NCBI GenBank assembly: GCA_015709595.1
Contig: CP054178.1
Coordinates: 1,617,205-1,681,204 of the forward strand
Length of the DNA: 64,000 nt
Direction: 5' to 3'
Origin: Phycisphaeraceae bacterium
Lineage (GTDB): Bacteria > Planctomycetota > Phycisphaerae > Phycisphaerales > SM1A02
Within the stretch, counting starts at the first letter, position 1, and each line of letters opens with the position of its first letter. Below are positions 56,812 through 64,000 of this stretch, in pieces. The notes beneath the pieces were generated by a model. The model saw only the letters and a list, made by a program, of their open reading frames with translations, was not told the origin of the DNA and searched no databases. The position numbers were made by a program, and so were the translations under genes.

Positions 56812-59800
56812 ATGCTCCACAGAATCGAAGTCCGTCCCAAGCCCGGCCTCGCCAACCCCCGAGCCGAGAGCGTGCGGCGGGACGCGGCGGCGCTGGGGCT
56901 GAACGCCGCCCCCACGCGCGTCGAGCACGCGGACGTGTACCTGATCGAGGCGGACCTGCCCGCCGAGGACGTGCGTCGGTTGGCCGAGGAACTCCTCGCC
57001 GACCCGGTGACGCAGGCGCCGCTCATCGGCGCGGCCCCCCCCACGGGCGACGCCTACATCGAAGTGCAGCCCCTGCCCGGCGTGATGGACCCGGCGGCGG
57101 AGGCGGTGCAGACCGCGATCCGCGCCATGCTGGGCATCGACGCCCGCGTGCAGACGGGGCAGCGCTACGACCTGTTCGGCGTGGACGGCGCGGCGGCTCG
57201 CACCATCGCCGAGCGCGCCCTGGCCAACACCGTCATTCACGCCATCCACGAGGCGCCGTTCACGCCGGCGGCCCTGCCGCGCGGTGCGGCCCACGACTTC
57301 CGCATCGTGGAAGTGCCCCTGCGCGACCTGGACGACGCCGCGCTGGAGAAACTCTCGCGCGACGCCCACCTGTTCCTCTCGCTCGAGGAGATGCAGGCGA
57401 TCCGCGACGAGTACCGGCGGCTGGGACGCGAGCCGCGCGAGATCGAGCTGGAGACGCTGGCCCAGACCTGGAGCGAGCACTGCGTCCACAAGACGCTCAA
57501 GGCGACGATTCGGTATGTGGAGTGGGGGAAGGCATCAAGGAATCAAGGCATCGAGGCATCGAGCGGCGAGGGCTCCGATCTCCCCTCTCCCCCCGGGAGA
57601 GGGGCCCCCGGAATCGGGGGTGAGGGTTCCGGTGCATCAGGCATCATCGACTTCACCAACCGTCCCGGCCACGTCATCAACCCCGACGGTTCGGTCACCA
57701 TCCACAACCTGCTCAAGTCCACGGTGGCGGCGGCGACGCACGAACTCATCAGGGACGGCATCGACTGGTGCCTCTCGGTGTTCGTGGACAACGCAGGCGT
57801 CATCGCCTTTGACGACCAGTGGGCCGTGTGCTTCAAGTGTGAGACGCACAACCACCCCAGCGCCATCGAGCCGTACGGCGGGGCGGCGACGGGCATCGGC
57901 GGCTGCATCCGCGACATCATCGGCACCGGGCTGGCCGCCAAGCCCATCGCCGCGACGGATGTATTCTGCGTGGCGCACCCGGATCTTCAGGATGTTCCCA
58001 AGGGCTGCCTTCACCCGCGGCGCGTGCTGACGCAGGTTGTCGCGGGTGTGCGCGACTATGGCAACCGAATGGGAATTCCCACCGTCAACGGCGGCGTGTG
58101 GTTCGATGACCGCTATGTGGGCAACCCGCTGGTGTACTGCGGCGTGATCGGCGTCATGCCGCGCGACCTGATCGCGGGTTCGCCCGGCGCCGGCGACCGC
58201 ATCATCGCGCTGGGCGGACGCACGGGGCGCGACGGGATTCACGGGGCCACCTTCTCCAGCGCGGAGCTGACCGACACGCACGCCGACGAGTTCGCCCACG
58301 CGGTGCAGATCGGCAACGCGGTGACGGAGAAGATGCTGCTGGATGCGATCCTTGAGGCGCGCGACACCCAGACCGGGCCGCTCTTCAGCGCCATCACCGA
58401 TTGCGGCGCGGGCGGGTTCTCCAGCGCGGTGGGCGAGATGGGCAAGGAACTGGGCGCATTCGTGACGCTGGAGAACGCGCCGCTCAAGTACGAGGGTCTC
58501 TCGCCCACCGAGATCTGGATCAGCGAAGCGCAGGAGCGCATGGTCCTCGCCGTGCCGCCCGGCAACGTGGCGGCGCTGCGGGCCATCTGCAACAAGCACG
58601 GCGTGGAGATGTGCGATCTGGGTCACTTCGGCACGCCCGACGCCGACCTGATTCTGACCTACAAGGGCGTCGAGGTCGGGCGCATGCCCATGCATTTCCT
58701 GCACGAAGGCATTCCCAACGCCACGCGCGAGGCCGAGTGGATGGCGGACGAAGAGCAGGAGAACGGGGGAGCAGGAGAGCGGGAGGCGGCGGCCTCGAAA
58801 CCCGGAACCCGGAACCCTGAACTTGGGTATTCCCCAGCACTTCGGGACACTCTCCTCCGCCTCCTTGCTCACCCCAACATTGCCTCGAAGCGCTGGATCA
58901 TCCGCCAGTACGACCACGAGGTGCAGGGGGGCAGCGTGGTGAAGCCCATCGTGGGCGCGCCCGGAATCGACGGTCCGTCCGACGCCGCGGTCATTCGGCC
59001 AGTTGGAGATTCCGATCAGGGGCTCGCCATCGGCAACGGCCTGGCGACGGGTCTGGCCGCCGATCCATACCTGATGGCGCTGGCCGCGATCGACGAGTGC
59101 GTGCGCAACCTGGTGTGCGTCGGGGCCGACCCGTCGCGCATCGCCATTCTCGACAACTTCTGCTGGCCCTCGTGCAGGAAGCCGCGCAACCTCGGCTCGC
59201 TGGTGCGCGCCGCGGAGGGCTGCTACGACGGGGCCAAGGCGTACCGCACACCCTTCATTTCGGGCAAGGATTCGCTCAACAACCAGTTCACCACCGAGGA
59301 CGGGCGCACCATCGAGATTCCGCCCACGCTGCTCATCTCCGGCATCGGCATCGTGCCCGACGTGGCGAAGTGCGTGACCATGGACGCCAAGCGGGCGGGC
59401 CACGTGCTGGTGATCGTGGGCGAAACGACTGGAGCGATGGGCGGCTCGCACGTGGCGATGGTCGCGCCGGAACTGGTCGGCGACCGAACGCTGCCGCGCG
59501 TGGACCTGTCGCTGGGGCCGGCCATCGCCCGCGCGGTGCATGAACTCATCACCGCCGGGCTGGTGCGCAGCGCGCACGACTGCTCGGAGGGCGGCCTGCT
59601 CGTCGCCGCGGCGGAGATGGCCTTCTCAGGCGACCTGGGCCTGCGCCTGGACCTGGCCGGGCTGCCCGGCGCGAAGAATGGACCGGGTCCATGGTTCCGG
59701 TGTTTCGCCGAGACGCCGTCGCGGTACCTGTTGGAAGTCGCGACGGACGACCTGCCCGCCCTTCGCCGCATTGTCGGCAATCTGCCCGCGGGCGTGATCG

Positions 59801-59910
59801 GCTGGTTCGATGACACCCGGAGACTGCGCCTGGTTGAGGACGATGACACGCTGCTCGATGTCGGCATCGACGAGCTGCGCGAGACGTGGCTCAGCGAGTT
59901 GGACTGGTGA
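56812..59910 (+). CDS. purL: Phosphoribosylformylglycinamidine synthase, with tandem PurS-like domains
   Basis: The ATP-dependent step 4 of purine synthesis, cytoplasmic. The 1032-residue protein has a PurL core (PRDxxGD... SEHCVHKTL, CFKCETHNHPSAIEPYGGAATG, GGRTGRDGIHGATFSS, ISGKDSLNNQF). Before it lie two PurS-like units of about 75 residues: IEVRPKPGLANPRAESVRRD and EVQPLPGVMDPAAEAVQTAI, each with a similar beta-alpha-beta run. In many bacteria PurS is separate. Two in-frame repeat-derived inserts are present: residues about 240-276 (SPPGRGAPGIGG) and 647-676 (KPGTRNPELGYSP). ATG 56812 is chosen. The glutaminase PurQ is encoded separately at 60669. Confidence 0.93.
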   Translation: MLHRIEVRPKPGLANPRAESVRRDAAALGLNAAPTRVEHADVYLIEADLPAEDVRRLAEELLADPVTQAPLIGAAPPTGDAYIEVQPLPGVMDPAAEAVQTAIRAMLGIDARVQTGQRYDLFGVDGAAARTIAERALANTVIHAIHEAPFTPAALPRGAAHDFRIVEVPLRDLDDAALEKLSRDAHLFLSLEEMQAIRDEYRRLGREPREIELETLAQTWSEHCVHKTLKATIRYVEWGKASRNQGIEASSGEGSDLPSPPGRGAPGIGGEGSGASGIIDFTNRPGHVINPDGSVTIHNLLKSTVAAATHELIRDGIDWCLSVFVDNAGVIAFDDQWAVCFKCETHNHPSAIEPYGGAATGIGGCIRDIIGTGLAAKPIAATDVFCVAHPDLQDVPKGCLHPRRVLTQVVAGVRDYGNRMGIPTVNGGVWFDDRYVGNPLVYCGVIGVMPRDLIAGSPGAGDRIIALGGRTGRDGIHGATFSSAELTDTHADEFAHAVQIGNAVTEKMLLDAILEARDTQTGPLFSAITDCGAGGFSSAVGEMGKELGAFVTLENAPLKYEGLSPTEIWISEAQERMVLAVPPGNVAALRAICNKHGVEMCDLGHFGTPDADLILTYKGVEVGRMPMHFLHEGIPNATREAEWMADEEQENGGAGEREAAASKPGTRNPELGYSPALRDTLLRLLAHPNIASKRWIIRQYDHEVQGGSVVKPIVGAPGIDGPSDAAVIRPVGDSDQGLAIGNGLATGLAADPYLMALAAIDECVRNLVCVGADPSRIAILDNFCWPSCRKPRNLGSLVRAAEGCYDGAKAYRTPFISGKDSLNNQFTTEDGRTIEIPPTLLISGIGIVPDVAKCVTMDAKRAGHVLVIVGETTGAMGGSHVAMVAPELVGDRTLPRVDLSLGPAIARAVHELITAGLVRSAHDCSEGGLLVAAAEMAFSGDLGLRLDLAGLPGAKNGPGPWFRCFAETPSRYLLEVATDDLPALRRIVGNLPAGVIGWFDDTRRLRLVEDDDTLLDVGIDELRETWLSELDW
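57533..57634. repeat. CTCTCCC/GGGAGAG repeat inserted in purL
   Basis: GGCATCAAGGAATCAAGGCA units (a GCATCAAG tandem) followed by CCCTCTCCCCCCGGGAGAGG then GGCCCCCGGAATCGGGGGTG and AGGG. The 57586-57634 part is the reverse complement of the copy at 9539-9572. Confidence 0.8.
58757..58840. repeat. Simple-sequence insert in purL
   Basis: GAGCAGGAGAACGGGGGAGC, then AGGAGAGCGGGAGG, then ACCCGGAACCCGGAACCCTG. Read as EQENGGAGERE and KPGTRNPEL. The latter phrase is shared with the ctaA insert (EPGTRNPELGT). Confidence 0.8.
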
Positions 59911-60013
59911 TTCCGGTGAACAGGGAAGTTTCCCCGGCGGCGAGGCAATCCCGGCTCCGAAGAATCCCGTGGCTTTCGAGGGTGGGTGAATCGTCATTCA
60001 GGGAGGTGCGCAG

Positions 60014-60481
60014 ATGCGTCGCATCATTCGATGGGTGATCGCGATCATCGTGACGGCGACAATCGCCGTTCAGTTCGTCCCCGTCGATCGGAGCAATCCG
60101 CCCGTATCGCGTGATGTCGGCGCGGCGCCGGCCGTGGCTTCGATCCTCAGACGGTCGTGCTACGACTGCCACTCCAACGAAACGGCGTGGCCGTGGTACA
60201 GCTACGTCGCGCCAGTTTCATGGCTGGTGGCGCGCGACGTGCATGAGGGACGCGAGCACCTGAACTTCTCCACGTGGGACGCCTATTCCCCGGAGCAGCA
60301 GGCCAAGTTGATCCGCGAGGCGATCGAAGAGGTGGAAAGCGGCGAGATGCCCATGTCGATCTACCTGATCACGCATCGAAACGCCGCGCTCTCGAACTCG
60401 GATCTGGCGACGCTCCGGGCATGGGCGAATGCCGCCGCTCGATCGGAAGGCGGCCGCTCGGGCGATGGGGACGACGACTGA
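60014..60481 (+). CDS. Haem-binding-domain protein with one CxxCH motif
   Basis: A 155-residue exported or membrane-anchored protein. A membrane-signal segment (IIRWVIAIIVTATIAVQFVP) is followed by RRSCYDCHSNETAWPWYSY, in which CYDCH is a c-type haem site, and VSWLVARDVHEGREHLNFS, then MPMSIYLITHRNA. The motif row (CxxCHSNxTxWPWYS) is the haem_bd domain of small proteins common in Bacteroidetes and planctomycetes. It sits between purL and purQ on the same strand, so its transcription may be joined with theirs, though the function lies in respiration or redox. The ctaA and ctaB genes follow close by. Confidence 0.85.
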   Translation: MRRIIRWVIAIIVTATIAVQFVPVDRSNPPVSRDVGAAPAVASILRRSCYDCHSNETAWPWYSYVAPVSWLVARDVHEGREHLNFSTWDAYSPEQQAKLIREAIEEVESGEMPMSIYLITHRNAALSNSDLATLRAWANAAARSEGGRSGDGDDD

Positions 60482-60668
60482 TCTTCTGGCTCACGCGCGA
60501 GGCCTCAACGGATCGGTCTCGGCCCTCACCGGCGCGGGGAGCGGCTTTGCTTCCGTCGAAGTCGATCTACGATTGCGCCGAAGCGCTGCGGCGTCCGCCT
60601 TGGCCGATACGGCAGGGCGGTGGTCGATCGGCGATCCGGGCGTTCCTCCTCACGAACCTGCTCTCCCC

Positions 60669-61493
60669 ATGCCCACTGCACTTGTCATCACCGCCGCCGG
60701 CATCAACTGCGACCTGGAGCTGGCCCGCGCCTTCGCGCTGGCCGGGGCGCGGGTCGAGTCGATTCACCTGCACACGCTCGTCGAGAATCCCACCATTATC
60801 GACCGCTTCGACCTGATCGGGCTTCCGGGCGGGTTCTCGTACGGCGACGCGGTGGCGGCGGGGCGCATCATGGCGCACCTGATCCGGCAGCGGTTGTTCG
60901 CCTCGCTGGCAGGCGCGGTGGAGCGGGGCGTGCCGATCTTCGCGCCGTGCAATGGATTCCAGATCGCCGTGCAGGCGGGTCTGCTCCCCGGCCCGGCGCC
61001 GGGCGAGGCGTGGCCCAGCGAGGCGCCGACGCCCGTCGCCGCGCTGTCCGTCAACCAGACAGGCCGATTCGCCGACCGCTGGACGCGGGTGGAGATTCCC
61101 GACCAGACGCGATGCATCTGGACCAAGGGGCTGACCGGGCCGGAGTCGGGCTTCATGCTTCCCAACGCGCATGGCGAGGGCCGCTTCGTCGCCGAGAACG
61201 CCCTGCTCGACCAGCTCGAAGGCGAAGGTCAGGTCGCCATCCGCTACGCCGAGGGGGACAACTTCAACGGCTCGATGCGCCGCGTCGCGGGCATCTGCGA
61301 CGCCACGGGGCTGGTCTTCGGGCTCATGCCCCACCCGGAGCGGTTCACGCGCTGGACGCAGCATCCCTACTGGACTCGGCTGTCGGCGGATGAACGATCC
61401 GGCGAGACGATCGGACTGCAGATGTTCCGCAACGCGGTGCGATGGGTTGAGGCGAGGCAGGAAAGACGCGAAGTGCTGAGCATGGGACGCTGA
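60669..61493 (+). CDS. purQ: Phosphoribosylformylglycinamidine synthase, glutaminase subunit
   Basis: Provides ammonia from glutamine to PurL. A 274-residue class I glutamine amidotransferase: GLPGGFSYGDAVAAGRI (oxyanion loop), GVPIFAPCNGFQIAVQAGLL with nucleophile Cys, and MPHPERFTRW with the catalytic His/Glu. ATG 60669 directly precedes TALVITAAGINCDLELA, the expected start. The frame is open upstream but overlaps the haem-binding gene. It is longer than small bacterial PurQ (about 220-230) because of a loop around GPAPGEAWPSEAPTPVAAL and the C-terminal tail. It is separated from purL by the 60014 gene. Confidence 0.94.
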   Translation: MPTALVITAAGINCDLELARAFALAGARVESIHLHTLVENPTIIDRFDLIGLPGGFSYGDAVAAGRIMAHLIRQRLFASLAGAVERGVPIFAPCNGFQIAVQAGLLPGPAPGEAWPSEAPTPVAALSVNQTGRFADRWTRVEIPDQTRCIWTKGLTGPESGFMLPNAHGEGRFVAENALLDQLEGEGQVAIRYAEGDNFNGSMRRVAGICDATGLVFGLMPHPERFTRWTQHPYWTRLSADERSGETIGLQMFRNAVRWVEARQERREVLSMGR

Positions 61494-61602
61494 GCGGCGG
61501 CTTCGGCGCGTCACGGGTCCGGCGGTCCGCAACTGCCCCAATCATCGCGAGGCGCGCCGATGCACGCACCACGCACCGTCAAGCCGTGGATCGAGCCCGA
61601 CG

Positions 61603-62703
61603 CTATCGCGAGGCCGACATCTGCACGAAGGCCGCCTGCGCCGCGGCGGGCGGGCGGGGCTGGTCGAGCACCAGTACGAGCAGAACGAGCGGCAGGTACA
61701 GGATCGACGCAAGGAACACGCGGCGGGCATTGTCGCGCGAGCGCTCGCGGAACAGCCGCCACCCCTGCAGCAGGAAGTACATCGTCAGCCCCGTGCTGAC
61801 GATGGCGAAGACCAGGCCCCCCCAGCCGGTCAGCCCGGCGGAGATGCTCCATCCCTGCGCCGGCTGGGCTCGCAGCGCCATCATCATCATCAGCCCGAGG
61901 GGAAGCAGGAGCATGGTGGTGATCACCACGATGCGGCCGGTCAGTTCGCCCGACGGGTCCACAGCGGGCAACATGCGGAAGCCGCCCCGGGCGTAGTCGT
62001 CGCGGTACATCCATGCCAGGGCTAGGAAGTGCGGCAGCTGCCAGACGAACAGGATCGCCCCCAGCAGCCAGGCGCCGAGCGAGAGCGTGCCCGATGCGGC
62101 TGCCCAGCCGATCATCGGCGGCACCGCGCCGCACACCGCGCCCACCAGCGTGTTGAGCGTGCTGCGCGGCTTCATGGGCGTGTAGACCAGGATGTAGAGC
62201 GTGGCGGTGAAGAGCGTGAGGAACCCCGCCAGCGGGTTGACGGCGAAGAACAGCAGACCCGCCCCGACCAGCACCATCACGCTTCCGGAAAGGAACGCCT
62301 CGGAACGCTTCATCGCGCCGGAAGGCAGCGGACGATCCGCGGTGCGCGGCATGGCGGCGTCACGCTCCACCTCCAGCCACTGGTTCAGCGCGCTGGTGCC
62401 GCCCGCGGCCAGACCGGCGCCGATGAGCACCAGCGCGAAGGTCAGCCAGTTGATCGAGCCGAAGGAGACGCGCCCGAGGGCCTCCAGCGTGGACCAGTCA
62501 CCGGCGAAGAGCGCGATGAACGCCTCGCGCGAAGCGTCCAGCCAGTTCACGCCGCTGGGAAGCCCCAGCAGGTAGCCCACGGCGGTGGTGACCAGCACCA
62601 GGCCGCTCAGACGCGCCTTCGTCAGTTCCAGGTACATCGCCCGCCGGCCGGGAGACGCCGGCGACAGGGCCGTGGATGAGGGATGCTCCGCGGAAGGCGT
62701 CAT
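61603..62703 (-). CDS. ctaB: Protoheme IX farnesyltransferase (haem O synthase)
   Basis: UbiA-type prenyltransferase converting haem B to haem O, in the inner membrane. The 366-residue protein has YLELTKARLSGLVLVTTAVG, the Asp-rich prenyl site NQWLEVERDAAMPRTADRPLP (NxxxDxxxD-like) and YTPMKPRSTLNTLVGAVCGAVPPMIGW, then LFVWQLPHFLALAWMYRDDYARGG. About nine helices in total. ATG 62703 is used. An extra loop between helices 1 and 2 (SREAFIALFAGDWSTLEA) lengthens it compared with the usual 290-300 residues. The divergent ctaA at 62848 shares the 144-base promoter gap and provides the next step to haem A. Confidence 0.93.
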   Translation of the reverse strand: MTPSAEHPSSTALSPASPGRRAMYLELTKARLSGLVLVTTAVGYLLGLPSGVNWLDASREAFIALFAGDWSTLEALGRVSFGSINWLTFALVLIGAGLAAGGTSALNQWLEVERDAAMPRTADRPLPSGAMKRSEAFLSGSVMVLVGAGLLFFAVNPLAGFLTLFTATLYILVYTPMKPRSTLNTLVGAVCGAVPPMIGWAAASGTLSLGAWLLGAILFVWQLPHFLALAWMYRDDYARGGFRMLPAVDPSGELTGRIVVITTMLLLPLGLMMMMALRAQPAQGWSISAGLTGWGGLVFAIVSTGLTMYFLLQGWRLFRERSRDNARRVFLASILYLPLVLLVLVLDQPRPPAAAQAAFVQMSASR

Positions 62704-62847
62704 GGTTTGAAGACGGATCGGAAGTCGGATGAGGGCGGAAATGCGGCAGGAACGGGCGGGAATCTGGCCTTTGTGAAAAAAGGCACATATGGTAGGTCGC
62801 GGCCGCGTGACGGGCGAGGGACCACGCCGGACCGGAAGCATTCGACC

Positions 62848-64000
62848 ATGCGCCCCCCCACCACGCCACACCCTTCCACCGAGGTCCGGCCCGTCCAGAG
62901 GCGGCGTTCCTGCGACATCCCCGCCATCGCCTTCGGTACCGTGGTCATCATGTGGGCGGCGGGGTACCTCTGCCGCATGTCACCCGCGCTCGTTCCCGCC
63001 TGGGCGGTGCTGGCGCTGCTGGTGGTCATTCAAACCACGGGCGGCTGGGTGGTGGGCCGGTGGACGGCGCGCGGCATGGCCGGGGCGGCGATGACCGGGA
63101 TGCTCACCGGGGCGATCAACCTGCTGGTGCTCGGCGCGATCCTGGCGGAAGGGCACTCCCGCACCGAACAACTGATCGGCGTGGTCGGCTTCCTCGGCGT
63201 GACCGTCGCGCTCACGCTCGCCGGGTGGGTGCTGGGCGGACGCGGAGCCCGAGGGGGACCGCACGAGATGATCAACTGGCTCGGCTGGTTCGCCAAGATC
63301 GCGGTGCTGGCCACAGGCGTGCTCATCATCGCGGGCGGGCTTGTGACGGGCCACGAGGCGGGGCTGGCCGTGGTGGACTGGCCCAATACCGAGGGACAGC
63401 TCATGTTCCTCTACCCGCTCTCCAAGATGACGGGCGGCGTGTATTACGAACACGCCCACCGCTTATACGGCGCACTGGTCGGATTGACCACACTTGCATT
63501 GTTGATTGCGATCTGGCGGTGTGATGGGGCGGGGGGAGAGCCCTCAGCCGTCCGCCGTCAGCCGTCGGGCGGAGAAGAGCAGGAGAGCAGAAGAACAGGA
63601 GAGCAGGAGGGACTGAGGCGCGAGGCCGGAGATCGGGGGGCGGAGATCAGGGACCGTGGCGTCGAAGCAACAGAGCACCAGGATGCTAAACCCTCGGAAC
63701 CCGGAACTCGGAACCCGGAACTCGGAACCCCCCCCACAACTCGCCCCACAACTACCCCCCCTCTCGCTTCATCACTTCACTTCGCACGCCCCCGCCCCTG
63801 GCTCCGCGCCTTCGCCGTTGCGGCGTTCATCCTCGTCTGCATCCAGGGCGTGCTGGGCGGCCTGCGCGTGACGGGCAAAGTCACGCTTTCCACCGACCCC
63901 GCAGAGACGCAGCCGCAGGTGATTCTCGCCATCGTGCATGGCGTGACGGCGCAGGTCTTTCTGGCGATGATGGTTTCGATCGCCGCGTTCACCTCGCGGG
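62848..64000 (+). CDS. ctaA: Haem A synthase-like protein (3' truncated)
   Basis: COX15/CtaA-family inner-membrane protein, cut by the right edge (384 residues seen). Its conserved parts are AVLALLVVIQTTGGWVVGRW at the N-side, GLVTGHEAGLAVVDWPNTEG with the first helix-2 His, and EHAHRLYGALVGLTTLALL with the EHxHR signature; later IQGVLGGLRVTGK starts the second half and IVHGVTAQVFLAMMVS carries the next His pair. Between them, residues about 230-309 are a long repeat-derived insert (GEEQESRRTGEQEG, EPGTRNPELGTPP). ATG 62848 is chosen; the frame has no stop inside the window. It lies divergent to ctaB. Confidence 0.88.
   Translation, partial: MRPPTTPHPSTEVRPVQRRRSCDIPAIAFGTVVIMWAAGYLCRMSPALVPAWAVLALLVVIQTTGGWVVGRWTARGMAGAAMTGMLTGAINLLVLGAILAEGHSRTEQLIGVVGFLGVTVALTLAGWVLGGRGARGGPHEMINWLGWFAKIAVLATGVLIIAGGLVTGHEAGLAVVDWPNTEGQLMFLYPLSKMTGGVYYEHAHRLYGALVGLTTLALLIAIWRCDGAGGEPSAVRRQPSGGEEQESRRTGEQEGLRREAGDRGAEIRDRGVEATEHQDAKPSEPGTRNPELGTPPTTRPTTTPPLASSLHFARPRPWLRAFAVAAFILVCIQGVLGGLRVTGKVTLSTDPAETQPQVILAIVHGVTAQVFLAMMVSIAAFTSR
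63536..63770. repeat. Long simple-sequence insert in ctaA
   Basis: Blocks of CAGCCGTC, GGAGAGCAGGAGAGCAG, GGAGATCGGGGGGCGGAGAT and GGAACCCGGAACTCGGAACC in a row, all in frame (about 78 codons) and without stops. The largest insert in the window, between the conserved halves of a haem A synthase. Confidence 0.85.

Noticed and set aside
57637-59577. Long minus-strand frame opposite purL
   Set aside because: His/Arg/Val-rich shadow of a well-recognised purL frame.

Overview
The window is about 64 kb of GC-rich, densely coded bacterial chromosome. The gene set points to a planctomycete, most likely of the Phycisphaerae line. The signs are: prepilin-leader (FTLIELLVV) proteins, an ECF sigma factor paired with a TPR-bearing Ser/Thr kinase, a DUF1501 sulfatase-like protein, a tricorn-like S41 peptidase with a secretion signal, a PEP-CTERM-like tail, MCE/PqiA genes, and many dispersed repeats of the kind that read as GTGVPP or PGTRNPELG when translated. 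The lineage is an inference from gene content; no rRNA is present. Both window edges cut genes.

Layout. 1-6 kb: end of a secreted protein, hslV, a Gly/Tyr-rich secreted protein, a small conserved protein, a RidA-like protein, a 1 kb stretch without a credible gene but with a possible structured RNA, then two tandem pseudopilin-like proteins. 6-14 kb (minus strand): murQ, a peptide-type ABC permease and binding protein, a flavin reductase-like protein, a TPR kinase and its ECF sigma factor. 14-22 kb: a 945-residue secreted protein whose C-terminal domain matches the first gene; then a minus-strand group of N-acetyltransferase, PIG-L deacetylase, glycogen debranching enzyme and succinylglutamate desuccinylase-like protein. 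22-27 kb (plus): ECF sigma, anti-sigma-like membrane protein, PDZ protein, then a MoaD/ThiS-like protein and an Asp-box propeller protein. 27-31 kb (minus): PqiB-like and PqiA-like proteins, a non-RD protein kinase, an amidase. metK follows.

33-40 kb holds the most coherent module: a six-gene minus-strand operon of membrane-anchored VWA protein, TPR protein, ExbB, ExbD, ExbD and a 921-residue TPR protein. Every junction is a 4-base ATGA or GTGA overlap. It looks like a proton-driven energy transducer in which a VWA protein stands where TonB or TolA would be. 40-64 kb: DoxX-like protein, tRNA-Leu, tricorn-like protease, DUF1501 protein, NifU-N protein, mutY, secreted proteins, DUF502 protein, a PP2C-type phosphatase, a yeast-type cytosine deaminase, a DASS transporter, an adenylate-kinase-like fusion, manC, purL (with tandem PurS-like domains), a haem-binding protein, purQ, and divergent ctaB and ctaA for haem O/A synthesis.

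Cutting across all of this is a set of short repeats: small hairpins, often with a TCC/GGA three-base loop, plus low-complexity tracts. They sit between genes and, more strikingly, in frame inside conserved enzymes (murQ, purL twice, ctaA, debranching enzyme, binding protein, DUF1501 protein, mutY and others). All functions are read from sequence by eye; no database search was possible.
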